A DNA stretch of 64,000 nucleotides, from positions 465,410 through 529,409 of the forward strand of contig NZ_VWSH01000002.1 of the NCBI RefSeq assembly GCF_008629695.1, given 5' to 3'. This document shows positions 7,957 through 15,918 of the stretch, in pieces. Numbering within the stretch: position 1 is the first letter of the stretch; every line of letters starts with the position of its first letter. A program made the position numbers and the translations under genes. The notes below the pieces were generated by a model that saw nothing but the letters and a program-made list of their open reading frames with translations, made no database searches and was not told the origin of the DNA. Source of the stretch: Taibaiella lutea (GTDB taxonomy: Bacteria > Bacteroidota > Bacteroidia > Chitinophagales > Chitinophagaceae).

Positions 7957-9288
7957 ATGAAACTATTTCCGGTTATTTTTTTTAAAATCATTTTCTGCAT
8001 TTTTCTATTTGCTTTTTCATCCTGCCTGAAAAAGAAATATGAAGGCCCGCCCGATACCTCAGGCTATGATCCTGAACTAAAGGTTACATCAACTATTGCT
8101 GAATTAATAACAACGCAGCAAGGTATTGCTATTCCCGGCGATATCATTATTGCCGGTCTGGTGGTGATGGATGATAAAAGCGGTAATTATTCCAGAAAAA
8201 TAGTGATTGAAGATAGCACCGGAGGCATTGAAGTTCTGTTGGACCAAAGTAACCTATATAATGACTTCCCTGTAGGAAGGAAATTATACATTAAATGCAA
8301 AGGACTGTATGTCGGAAATTATGGTGGTAATCCTCAATTGGGGTATACGCCTGATAATACAGGAAGCGTCTCAAGCATTCCTGCTCTTTTAATAAGCGAC
8401 TTTGTTGTTAAGGCAGATTATCCCAACAAGGTTATTTCTGATACATTAACTATTGCAGATCTTTCGAAAACCAGTGCGGCCAAGTATTTGAATAAGTTAA
8501 TAACTATCAGGGATATAGAATTTGTGGACAGTACTGTTGGTATTCCTTACGCTCAGTTGGCAAGTATTGCTTCTGCGACAAGCCTGAGCATGAAAGATTG
8601 TAATGGGAATTTAATAATGCTCCGGACAAGTGGCTATGCAAGATTCCAACCGTATTTGACGCCCGGCGGAAATGGTACGATTACAGGCATTTTCAGTAAG
8701 TACAAAGATGAACTGCAGCTTTCCATCAGAGATACAACTGATGTATATTTCAGGAATGTCCGGTGCGATGGAAGTTCCGGTGGTGAAATATTATTTAGTC
8801 AGGACTTCTCGGCTTTAACTGATAATGCTGAAATAGCGTTGACAGACTGGATAAACTTCTCAGAGATTGGGGAAAGGAAATTTACAAAAGGTACTTTTCA
8901 GTCAGATGTTTATGCAAAGATTACTTCCTATGGCGGAACTGTTCCCGCAATTGTAAAAAGCTGGCTGATAACACCATCTATTAATCTTGCCGGGAAGTCT
9001 AATTTGAAACTGACATTCAGGACCAAAGACGGTTTTGATAACGGAGCGACATTGAAGGCTTATGTTTCTACCGATTATTCCGGTTCTGGTAATCCTGTTG
9101 ACGCAACATGGACTGATTTAAATGCCGTAATAAGTAGTGGTCATGTAAGCAATTATGCAACAGAATGGACTGTTGCAAACGTCCATTTGAATGATACCGG
9201 ATCCATACGGATAGCTTTTAAATATGAAGGAGGAGATGATAAAACAACCACCTATGAATTAGGCTATATAAAAATAACTACAGATTAG
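7957..9288 (+). CDS. DUF5689 lipoprotein with C-terminal jelly-roll-like domain
   Basis: A surface or periplasmic lipoprotein of 443 residues from the ATG at 7957. The signal ends at FSSC (Cys23) followed by LKKKYEGPPD. Residues about 35-260 match the DUF5689 pattern: TIAELITTQQGIAIPGDIIIAG, an OB-like region with IEDSTGGIEVLLDQ, and a second half ending with LSIRDTTDV. Residues about 275-443 (FSQDFSALTDN, WLITPSINLAG, the end YELGYIKI) look like a choice-of-anchor J or DUF5017-type beta-sandwich. The family is common near carbohydrate or nuclease genes, but no partner is next to it. Function unknown. Confidence 0.8.
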   Translation: MKLFPVIFFKIIFCIFLFAFSSCLKKKYEGPPDTSGYDPELKVTSTIAELITTQQGIAIPGDIIIAGLVVMDDKSGNYSRKIVIEDSTGGIEVLLDQSNLYNDFPVGRKLYIKCKGLYVGNYGGNPQLGYTPDNTGSVSSIPALLISDFVVKADYPNKVISDTLTIADLSKTSAAKYLNKLITIRDIEFVDSTVGIPYAQLASIASATSLSMKDCNGNLIMLRTSGYARFQPYLTPGGNGTITGIFSKYKDELQLSIRDTTDVYFRNVRCDGSSGGEILFSQDFSALTDNAEIALTDWINFSEIGERKFTKGTFQSDVYAKITSYGGTVPAIVKSWLITPSINLAGKSNLKLTFRTKDGFDNGATLKAYVSTDYSGSGNPVDATWTDLNAVISSGHVSNYATEWTVANVHLNDTGSIRIAFKYEGGDDKTTTYELGYIKITTD

Positions 9289-9336
9289 TTCCCAATAAGA
9301 TGGCGCCGCTTTCAGCGGCGCCATCTTATTGGGAAC
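9288..9336. terminator. Very long perfect hairpin, bidirectional terminator
   Basis: A perfect 23-bp stem (9288-9310 with 9314-9336) closed by a three-base TTC loop, beginning at the last base of the DUF5689 stop codon. It lies between convergent genes. It lacks a strong T-run on the + side, so pausing or RNA stabilisation is also possible. Confidence 0.7.
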
Positions 9337-9353
9337 AGAAATTATATATCATT

Positions 9354-10334
9354 CTATTTTTCTTCCAGAGAAAACAAACTATCTACAAATTCATATTTAT
9401 TGAAGATCTGTAAATCCTGCATTCTTTCACCAACGCCGATATATTTTACCGGAATTTTGAATTGATTGGCAATAGCCAATACTACGCCGCCTTTTGCCGT
9501 TCCATCCAGTTTGGTAATAGCTAATGATGTGACATCTGTCGCAGCAGTAAAATGTTTTGCCTGTTCCAATGCATTCTGACCGGTAGAACCATCTAATACC
9601 AACAAAACTTCATGCGGTGCATCAGGAATATTTTTGCTCACTACACGTTTGATCTTTGTAAGTTCATCCATCAGGTGTGCTTTGTTGTGCAAACGTCCTG
9701 CCGTATCAATGATAATAACATCAACGCCCTTCGCAATACCGCTTACAACCGTATCATAAGCTACCGAACTCGGATCGCTTCCCATTTCTTTCTTTACAAT
9801 AGGCACATCTACACGCTCGCTCCAGATCGTTAATTGATCTACTGCCGCAGCCCGGAATGTATCTGCCGCACCAAGCATCACGCTTTTGCCATTCTTTTTG
9901 AAGTTATAAGCCAGTTTACCGATTGTTGTAGTTTTGCCCACACCGTTTACGCCAACCACTAAAATGATATACGGCTTTTTATCGGCAGGAACATCAAAGG
10001 TTTCAAACTCATTAGTGGGCGCTTTTGTCAAAACGCCGGCAATCTCTTCCTGTAAAATGCGGTTTAAGTCCGAAGTACCCAGATATTTATCTTTGGCAAC
10101 ACGCGCCTCAATCCTTTCAATAATAGTAACAGTAGTTTCCAGGCCAACGTCAGCCGTAATCAGCGCTTCCTCTACATTATCCAGCACTTCTTCATCCACA
10201 GTGCTTTTACCTGCTACAGCTTTTGTCAGTTTAGAAAAGAAACTTTGTTTGGTCTTTTGCAAGCCTTCATCCAGGGCTACCTTTTGTTCTTCCTGCTCTT
10301 TGTTTCTCTTAAATAATTTATCGAAAAATCCCAT
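9354..10334 (-). CDS. ftsY: Signal recognition particle receptor FtsY
   Basis: The SRP receptor GTPase that delivers ribosome-nascent chain complexes to the inner-membrane translocon. At 326 residues it has only a short acidic/basic N-terminal A region (about 1-30), then the helical N domain (about 30-110) and the G domain. P-loop at 128-136 (GVNGVGKTT), DTFRAAAVDQL, DTAGR and TKLDGTAKGG are all present, as are the closing GVGERMQDLQIF residues. It is a single gene, divergent from zapA and convergent with the DUF5689 gene. Confidence 0.97.
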   Translation of the reverse strand: MGFFDKLFKRNKEQEEQKVALDEGLQKTKQSFFSKLTKAVAGKSTVDEEVLDNVEEALITADVGLETTVTIIERIEARVAKDKYLGTSDLNRILQEEIAGVLTKAPTNEFETFDVPADKKPYIILVVGVNGVGKTTTIGKLAYNFKKNGKSVMLGAADTFRAAAVDQLTIWSERVDVPIVKKEMGSDPSSVAYDTVVSGIAKGVDVIIIDTAGRLHNKAHLMDELTKIKRVVSKNIPDAPHEVLLVLDGSTGQNALEQAKHFTAATDVTSLAITKLDGTAKGGVVLAIANQFKIPVKYIGVGERMQDLQIFNKYEFVDSLFSLEEK

Positions 10335-10422
10335 TTTCTATAGATGCGCTGCCGGATTTGATATAGGCATTGCGGTTGCAAAAATACTTTTTTAACGGGT
10401 AAGGAAAAATTTTCTTATTTGT

Positions 10423-10430
10423 TACTTTTG
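10423..10430 (+). promoter_or_regulatory. Promoter -7 element TACTTTTG for zapA
   Basis: Exact TAnnTTTG match 16 bases before the zapA ATG. No clear -33 TTG at the right distance. Confidence 0.5.
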
Positions 10431-10446
10431 AAGCCTAATTTAGAAT

Positions 10447-10737
10447 ATGGAACAAGAAGAATTTATACCGGTCACATTATGGATTGCCGGACGGGGATAC
10501 CGCATCCGGATTAAAGCAAAAGATGAAGCAGCAGTGAGACTGGCCGTGAAAATTGCCGACGAACGTGTGACTGAATTGCGCAGCAGCTTTGCAGGGAAGG
10601 ACGATCAGGATTTTATTGCTATGTGTTTGCTCATGTATGCCACAGATCAGGTTACGGACAGCGGCGAGTTAAACCCTGTACAAAAAGAAATGATAAGTGA
10701 CATGATTGGACGTATTGATAAAGTAATAAAAGAATAA
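10447..10737 (+). CDS. zapA: Cell division protein ZapA
   Basis: A 96-residue protein of the ZapA family, which bundles FtsZ filaments at midcell. The start FIPVTLWIAGRGYRIRI forms the typical beta-strand head, followed by AVRLAVKIADERVTELR and a C-terminal helix that makes the tetrameric coiled coil. Length fits. The stop (TAA) shares its last A with the ATG of the downstream M28 peptidase (TAATG), so the two are co-transcribed and translationally coupled, although no functional link is known. Confidence 0.85.
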   Translation: MEQEEFIPVTLWIAGRGYRIRIKAKDEAAVRLAVKIADERVTELRSSFAGKDDQDFIAMCLLMYATDQVTDSGELNPVQKEMISDMIGRIDKVIKE

Positions 10738-12059
10738 TGAAGTATTCATTTCTGAAATTGCCGGTCATTTTTTTATTGACATGCCTGATTTCTTCTAAAG
10801 TCTTATTTGCTCAGGATTCTGTTAGCCTGCGAATGCATTTAAATACATTATGTTCAAAGAGCTTTTCCGGACGGGGTTATGTTAACGACGGCATGGGAAA
10901 GGCTGCTGATTATATTGTAAATCAATTCCGGTCAGATAGCCTGCAGTCTTTTACAAAAGATTACCGGCAGGCTTTTACCTATCCGGTCAATACCTTTACA
11001 AGTGTGATGGATGTTAAAATTGATGGCAGAACCTTGCAGCCCGGTGTGGATTATTTGGTTCATGCTGCAGCAAGTGGCTATTATAAAGAATCGATGAAGG
11101 TAAAAATCATTGACGGCCTTGATTTTGCAGAGAAGGTGAAAAAGAAAGATACGGTTCTGATTAAGGATTGGGAGAAATGGTCGAAACAACTGACAAAGGA
11201 AAAGTTTGCTTTTGTTTTGCAAAATATCGATACTATCAATAGTCTCATGCAGTGGAAAGGCAATAAGGAATTTGTAAAGCATTTGCCCAAAGGTGTTTTC
11301 TTTATTCCTTATCACAAAAAGCCTATCTGGACTGTATCTCAGGCTGCTATGCCTGCAACGGTCATAGAGTTTTATGATACAAATTTTGTTTTCAAAAAGA
11401 ATAAAATATCTGTTGCTGTTGATAATAAGTTTCTAACAAAATTTGAAGCTGATAATATAGCAGGTTTTGTGCCGGGAAAAGAAAGCACCGACAGCTTTAT
11501 TGTTATTACAGCACATTACGATCATCTTGGGAAAATGGGTAACAGGACAATGTTTCCCGGAGCAAGTGATAATGCAAGCGGCACTTCCATGATGCTGGAA
11601 CTGGCAAGATATTATGCTGCCAACCCGGCAAAATACACAATGGTATTTATAGCTTTTGCGGGAGAAGAAGCAGGTTTGCTGGGCTCAAAGTACTTTACCG
11701 AGCATCCGTTAATGGATTTGGGTAAAATAAAATTCCTGATAAATATTGATATTATGGGTGATGCCACCAGTGGTATCTCTGTTGTGAACGGCAAAACACA
11801 TGAAACCGAGTATAACATACTTGCCGGTTTGAATAAGGCAGGTATAGATGGATTTTCATTTAAAGAGGTACGTCAGGGTGGGGCAGCAGCAAACAGCGAC
11901 CATTATTTTTTTACAGAAAAAGGCGTGCCTGCATTTTTCATTTTCTCTATGGGTGGCAAAGGTTATTATCACGATATATGGGATAAAGCCGATAAGGTTA
12001 CACTTCAAAACATTCCGCAATTCGGAGAATTAGTAAAAAGATTTATTGCAACGTTTTAA
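10737..12059 (+). CDS. M28 family zinc metallopeptidase, secreted
   Basis: An exported aminopeptidase-like enzyme of 440 residues with a cleavable signal (about 1-25, ending LFAQ). The M28 catalytic domain lies in the C-terminal half. The zinc ligands can be assigned: His260 (ITAHYDHLG), Asp278 (GASDNASG), Glu311, Asp338 (INIDIMGD) and His412 (YYHDIWD), with Glu310 in AGEEAGLLGS as general base. All are intact. The N-terminal half (30-240) probably holds a PA-like or lid insertion. Its start overlaps the zapA stop, and a strong terminator follows. Confidence 0.92.
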   Translation: MKYSFLKLPVIFLLTCLISSKVLFAQDSVSLRMHLNTLCSKSFSGRGYVNDGMGKAADYIVNQFRSDSLQSFTKDYRQAFTYPVNTFTSVMDVKIDGRTLQPGVDYLVHAAASGYYKESMKVKIIDGLDFAEKVKKKDTVLIKDWEKWSKQLTKEKFAFVLQNIDTINSLMQWKGNKEFVKHLPKGVFFIPYHKKPIWTVSQAAMPATVIEFYDTNFVFKKNKISVAVDNKFLTKFEADNIAGFVPGKESTDSFIVITAHYDHLGKMGNRTMFPGASDNASGTSMMLELARYYAANPAKYTMVFIAFAGEEAGLLGSKYFTEHPLMDLGKIKFLINIDIMGDATSGISVVNGKTHETEYNILAGLNKAGIDGFSFKEVRQGGAAANSDHYFFTEKGVPAFFIFSMGGKGYYHDIWDKADKVTLQNIPQFGELVKRFIATF

Positions 12060-12080
12060 GATAAGGTCAACGATGTGAGA

Positions 12081-12112
12081 TTTGGCAACTTTTTTAAAGT
12101 TGCCAAATTTTT
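12081..12112 (+). terminator. Intrinsic terminator after the M28 peptidase
   Basis: Perfect 12-bp stem (12081-12092 with 12096-12107), TTT loop, then a T-run to 12112. Confidence 0.93.
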
Positions 12113-12176
12113 ATAAAAATCAAAACTTATTTTCAGAAAATTTTGAAAATAAAGAAATGTATCTTACTTTTACATT

Positions 12177-12683
12177 ATGGAATTACAGGAAGCAAAACAG
12201 CATTTTATACAGAGTTGGGGCGTATTTGGTTCTTCATGGGGCATTAACCGGACCATGGCACAAATTCATGCATTGCTATTGATTGCTCCTAAACCATTGA
12301 ATGCTGACGATATTATGGAGGCCCTGCAAATAAGTCGTGGTAATACTAATATGAATGTAAGGGACCTGATGAACTGGAATATTGTGGATAAGGTTTTGAT
12401 ACCGGGAGACAGAAAGGAATATTTTGTAGCGGAGAAAGATATCTGGAAAGTGGCAATGCGCATTATGAAAGAGAGAAAGAAACGCGAATTGGACCCTATT
12501 ATTCAAACAATGGAGCAGATTAAAAATATTGAAGGCGATAAAAAAGATGCCGAAACAAAAGCTTTCATTGATATGGCTAATCAGATTCAGAAGTTTGCCA
12601 AACAAGCTGACAGCGCATTGGCCGGATTGATTAAAGCCGATGAAAACTGGTTTACAGGTACTTTATTAAAGATGTTTAAGTAG
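12177..12683 (+). CDS. GbsR/MarR-type transcriptional regulator
   Basis: A 168-residue winged-helix regulator. The start FIQSWGVFGSSWGINRTMAQ and the HTH region ALLLIAPKPLNADDIMEAL, ISRGNTNMNVRDL are characteristic of GbsR-like MarR-family proteins, with a helical C-terminal half that mediates dimerisation. Homologues respond to osmoprotectants or membrane stress; the ligand and targets here are unknown. The ATG is preceded by a promoter-like TACTTTTA ending about 5 bases upstream, suggesting a near-leaderless mRNA. It is followed by a hairpin terminator and then an unrelated membrane protein gene. Confidence 0.85.
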   Translation: MELQEAKQHFIQSWGVFGSSWGINRTMAQIHALLLIAPKPLNADDIMEALQISRGNTNMNVRDLMNWNIVDKVLIPGDRKEYFVAEKDIWKVAMRIMKERKKRELDPIIQTMEQIKNIEGDKKDAETKAFIDMANQIQKFAKQADSALAGLIKADENWFTGTLLKMFK

Positions 12684-12697
12684 ATAATTTTTTTTAT

Positions 12698-12718
12698 AAA
12701 ACCGGTTCGCCGGTTTTT
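12698..12718 (+). terminator. Intrinsic terminator after the GbsR-type regulator
   Basis: AAAACCGG, TTCG tetraloop, CCGGTTTT followed by T: a short stable UUCG hairpin. Confidence 0.8.
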
Positions 12719-12783
12719 AAAAGCAAAATAAATTTCAATATTTTCTGAAAATATTATTTTTATAGAATTTAAAATGTTGTTTT

Positions 12784-13191
12784 ATGAATGCCTTCAGACA
12801 AAAAATGAATCATATCGCTTTCTTCAAGCAATTAGATGCCGGCTTACAAGTAATTGCATTTGTGTTTTCCATATGGGCAATGTTCCAAACAGGTTACATT
12901 GTTCTTGGATTTTTGATATTAACAGGGCTTCAATTAATAAGTAGTACTATCTGGAGTTTATTTTTTCTGACTGCTATTCCTAAACGCAGATTGGGTTTAT
13001 GGACAAGGAGAATTTATATCATCTCAATATTATTTGCTTTTTTGGCCGGCGTGTTAAATCATGGTGCGTTTGGAGGGTTATTAATGATCTGGATTTACCT
13101 GGCTCCCTTTCTTTGTATTGCTTATTTTTTAGTTACTATGAAAGAAATTGTCTATTATTTGAACATCAGAAAGCCTTATTATTTACTTTAA
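12784..13191 (+). CDS. Small four-helix membrane protein, function unknown
   Basis: Not recognised. The 135 residues contain about four hydrophobic stretches (roughly 18-35, 38-62, 75-92, 98-120) separated by short basic loops such as PKRRLGLWTRR, with a Tyr-rich C-terminus (YYLNIRKPYYLL). This is an integral inner-membrane protein with no visible catalytic motif. It is not in a tight operon; the preceding regulator ends 100 bases upstream behind a terminator. Confidence 0.6.
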   Translation: MNAFRQKMNHIAFFKQLDAGLQVIAFVFSIWAMFQTGYIVLGFLILTGLQLISSTIWSLFFLTAIPKRRLGLWTRRIYIISILFAFLAGVLNHGAFGGLLMIWIYLAPFLCIAYFLVTMKEIVYYLNIRKPYYLL

Positions 13192-13230
13192 CCCATATTT
13201 TAAAATAAGAAGCCAGTCACAAAATAAACA

Positions 13231-13257
13231 AAGCCCTCATTTTACAATGAAGGCCTT
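13231..13257. terminator. Possible terminator hairpin between convergent genes
   Basis: Imperfect stem of about 11 bp with a bulge (13231-13241 with 13246-13257), placed where transcription of the membrane protein gene and the HNH-like gene meet. Confidence 0.45.
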
Positions 13258-13283
13258 ATCTACAATTAACCAATTAAAAAGAA

Positions 13284-13862
13284 TTACACTTGCACGTGTG
13301 CCCAGTTCTCTCCCGTCTTAATACGATGTAATTGCATCTCGCTGATGCCGAATTTTTTTGCCAGAATCTTTAAACGTGTTTTACGATTAGGATCGAGCAA
13401 TTCCTTTTTTATAAATTTTACTTGCGTAAGCGTAAGTTTATGTCCGTTTTTAAATTTCTTCTCTTCCAGAACTTTTTCTCTGGCAGCTTTCACAAACGGG
13501 CTTGTTCTTTGGTGTTCCAGCATTTCTTCTTTTGTTGCCCATCTGAGATTTTCCACAAAATCATTGGCACGGTTGCGATCTAAATGAAGCACATACACCT
13601 GGTCATCCGATTTTTTCTCCAGAAAATAAGCGGCAACCAGTTTCGCCATGAACAAATGCTTGTTTTTTATCTTTCCATCCACTCTTGTCTTATATCTGAA
13701 CAGCCTGTAACCATCCTGGGTGCTGCCTTTTATGAGACGACCTTCTTCCATCTTGTTCAAAAAACTTATCAGCCTGCCATAGTTGGAAACTGCATAACGT
13801 AATTGAAGCGGATCTTCAATCGTAATTTCTTTAAACTTTTCAGTAGCAAAAAAACGAACCAT
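13284..13862 (-). CDS. NUMOD4/HNH-like DNA-binding protein, probably not an active nuclease
   Basis: A 192-residue protein with a NUMOD4-like start (YAVSNYGRLISF) and an HNH-related segment HLDRNRANDFVENLRWAT, both typical of homing-endonuclease-derived proteins. The HNH core is incomplete: the first His of the usual HRLVA box is replaced (FMAKLVAAYF), while the second His (HLD) and the final ENLRW remain. The C-terminus (about 140-190) looks like a small HTH (ILAKKFGISEMQLHRIKTG). A domesticated DNA-binding regulator is the likelier role; no intron or mobile element surrounds it. Confidence 0.7.
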   Translation of the reverse strand: MVRFFATEKFKEITIEDPLQLRYAVSNYGRLISFLNKMEEGRLIKGSTQDGYRLFRYKTRVDGKIKNKHLFMAKLVAAYFLEKKSDDQVYVLHLDRNRANDFVENLRWATKEEMLEHQRTSPFVKAAREKVLEEKKFKNGHKLTLTQVKFIKKELLDPNRKTRLKILAKKFGISEMQLHRIKTGENWAHVQV

Positions 13863-14037
13863 AAGACAATAGTGTAAATCTTAGCAAATGAGTAAACAGA
13901 GAATTCCAACAAAGGTTCTGATTGGTTAAATCGTTGGTTAATAATATAGACTTGAAAGGTTTAACTAAGTTTAACGTTTCTTTATATAATTATGGTTATG
14001 ATACGAAAATTGTTGAATCCGAGCAGAAGCGGAAATA

Positions 14038-14074
14038 AAAACGGCCATCTATATTCAATATAGATGGCCGTTTT
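14038..14074 (-). terminator. Intrinsic terminator after 3-hydroxyanthranilate dioxygenase
   Basis: Perfect 17-bp stem (14038-14054 with 14058-14074) with a TCA loop, followed on the minus strand by a T-run. Confidence 0.92.
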
Positions 14075-14089
14075 AAGTAGATTGAAGCG

Positions 14090-14617
14090 TTATTTTACAG
14101 GAACAGGCGGTTCCATAACCGTACCGCATTTTTCGCATGTTCTTTTCTTTTCGTCAGCATAAAATGCATTCATAACCGGAGGTAATTGATTTACGATATC
14201 ATTCACCGGCATGAATTCCTCATATAACTTGTGTGAACAATTTTCGCAATACCAGGAAAACGAATCCATCATATTGCCGTCACGTACTTTTTCAATTACC
14301 AATCCTACCGTATTGGGTCCGCGTTGCGGAGAGTGCGGCACCTTGGCAGGCAGCAAAAACATATCGCCCGCTTTTATTTCTATCGGAACTATTTTTCCGT
14401 CTTCAATAATCCTTACAACGATATCGCCTTCCAGCTGATAAAACAATTCTTCTGTTTCATTATAATGAAAATCTTTACGGCTGTTAGGCCCGCCGACTAC
14501 CATTACTATAAAATCCTGTACATCTTTATAAACCTGCTGATTGCCAACCGGCGGCTTCAATAGATGACGATGTTCATCAATCCAGTTTTTAATATTAAAA
14601 GGGCGTATTACTGACAT
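14090..14617 (-). CDS. nbaC: 3-hydroxyanthranilate 3,4-dioxygenase
   Basis: Opens the ring of 3-hydroxyanthranilate to give the precursor of quinolinate in kynurenine/tryptophan breakdown. A cupin of 175 residues, the usual bacterial length. Iron ligands His51, Glu57 and His95 are at the positions known for bacterial HAO, and the C-terminal rubredoxin-like site (Cys124, Cys127, Cys161, Cys164) is complete. It is a single-gene unit; other kynurenine-pathway genes are not in the window. The symbol haaO is also used. Confidence 0.93.
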   Translation of the reverse strand: MSVIRPFNIKNWIDEHRHLLKPPVGNQQVYKDVQDFIVMVVGGPNSRKDFHYNETEELFYQLEGDIVVRIIEDGKIVPIEIKAGDMFLLPAKVPHSPQRGPNTVGLVIEKVRDGNMMDSFSWYCENCSHKLYEEFMPVNDIVNQLPPVMNAFYADEKKRTCEKCGTVMEPPVPVK

Positions 14618-14685
14618 AATATGATATTTGGCCTAAAGGTAGAAAATTTTGAAAAAAGGATTAATAGACTTATTTTTATTTTTAA

Positions 14686-14907
14686 ATGGAAGAGCAGACA
14701 CAAAAGAATGCAAACAAGTATGGCAATGCCATGAAATACGCTGCTGTAGGCACCCAAATGATGGTGCTTTTAGGTTTGGGCGTTTTCGGTGGTATGAAGC
14801 TGGATGAAAAATTAAATACTTCACCGCTTTTCCTTGTTGTATTTCCTGTTGTCGCTTTGTTTGTCAGTCTTTACCAGTTATACCGCCAATTGGTGAAGAA
14901 ACAATAA
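14686..14907 (+). CDS. AtpZ/AtpI-like protein
   Basis: A 73-residue protein with two membrane helices (about 22-38 and 47-66) and the family pattern YAAVGTQMMVLLGLGVFGGMKLDEKL, a hairpin of the kind seen in AtpZ/AtpI proteins encoded at the head of ATP synthase operons, where AtpI/AtpZ assist c-ring assembly or ion supply. No ATP synthase genes are adjacent; it sits between a divergent dioxygenase and an HhH-protein gene 60 bases downstream. Confidence 0.75.
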   Translation: MEEQTQKNANKYGNAMKYAAVGTQMMVLLGLGVFGGMKLDEKLNTSPLFLVVFPVVALFVSLYQLYRQLVKKQ

Positions 14908-14967
14908 TCCGTTTAATGAAAGATAATTGAACCATATACTGCGCTGAATTTTTTAAATCTAATTCAG

Positions 14968-15891
14968 ATGCAACAGATTTTTGATGATTTTCATCTCACC
15001 CGCAAGACCAGAGCCGGAGCTTTGGCATTATTGATAATATTGATTTTACTGGTTTTGGTCTGGCGTATCATGCCGGTTATAACGAAACCTAAAGTCGATA
15101 AGGATGAAATTGCCCTGCAAAAAGCATGGTCTGAATTTCAGGAAAAGCATATTGATACACCCGTAAGTAAGTCTGAACCTGCTTATGCCCGTTCTGATAC
15201 AGATGAAGGAGCTTCTTCATCTGCAACGCAGCAGGCCGAACTATTTCCCTTCAATCCCAATACCGCTTCGGAAGCCGATTTACTAAAATTGGGCTTACCC
15301 AAACACACCGTTAATACCATTCTGAAGTATCGTGGCAAAAATCCAACTGCCTTTAAAAAGAAGGAGGATTTGCAAAAACTTTATACCTTAAGGAAGGAAG
15401 ACTACGAGCGTATTGCACCATATATCAGTATTCCTGAGAATGCTAACGTTCCTGTTGAAAACTATATATCACGTTCTGCTCCGCAAAAAATTGCCGCTGT
15501 TGAACTGAATACTGCCAATCCGGAACAGCTTATGTCCTTGCGTGGTATTGGTCCGGCATATTCCAAAAGAATAGTCAACTTCAGAGATGCCTTGGGTGGT
15601 TTTCTGAAAGTGGAGCAATTGAAAGAAGTGTATGGTTTCCCCGACAGCACATATCAGCAATTGAAAGATAAGTTTACAATAAATTCATCCCTCGTTAGAA
15701 AAATAAACCTCAATATCGCAGATGAAAACAGCCTGGGCAGGCATCCGTACATCGGTAAGAAGCTGGCCGTGGCCATTATAAAATTTAGAAATGATATTGG
15801 TCAATTCAGCGATTTGGAACAATTAAGGCAAGTTCCTTTGATAAATGAAGAAAAATATCGTAAAATTGCGCCTTATTTGAGTACTCACTAA
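14968..15891 (+). CDS. Membrane-anchored ComEA-type helix-hairpin-helix protein
   Basis: A 307-residue protein with an N-terminal membrane helix (about 17-36), a low-complexity linker to residue 90, then three helix-hairpin-helix units: FNPNTASEADLLKLGLPKHT (from about 94), ELNTANPEQLMSLRGIGPAY (from about 179) and NLNIADENSLGRHPYIGKK (from about 247). The second has the best nonspecific-DNA-binding hairpin (LRGIGPAYSKRI). ComEA proteins hold incoming DNA during natural transformation; triplicated versions are common in Bacteroidota, and DNA uptake is an inference. Confidence 0.85.
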   Translation: MQQIFDDFHLTRKTRAGALALLIILILLVLVWRIMPVITKPKVDKDEIALQKAWSEFQEKHIDTPVSKSEPAYARSDTDEGASSSATQQAELFPFNPNTASEADLLKLGLPKHTVNTILKYRGKNPTAFKKKEDLQKLYTLRKEDYERIAPYISIPENANVPVENYISRSAPQKIAAVELNTANPEQLMSLRGIGPAYSKRIVNFRDALGGFLKVEQLKEVYGFPDSTYQQLKDKFTINSSLVRKINLNIADENSLGRHPYIGKKLAVAIIKFRNDIGQFSDLEQLRQVPLINEEKYRKIAPYLSTH

Positions 15892-15918
15892 CCGGAGTAT
15901 ATTTAATTATTTAAAAAT

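Noticed and set aside
13284-13862. Mobile intron or homing element
   Set aside because: The flanks show no interrupted gene, intron structure or repeats; the HNH core is incomplete.
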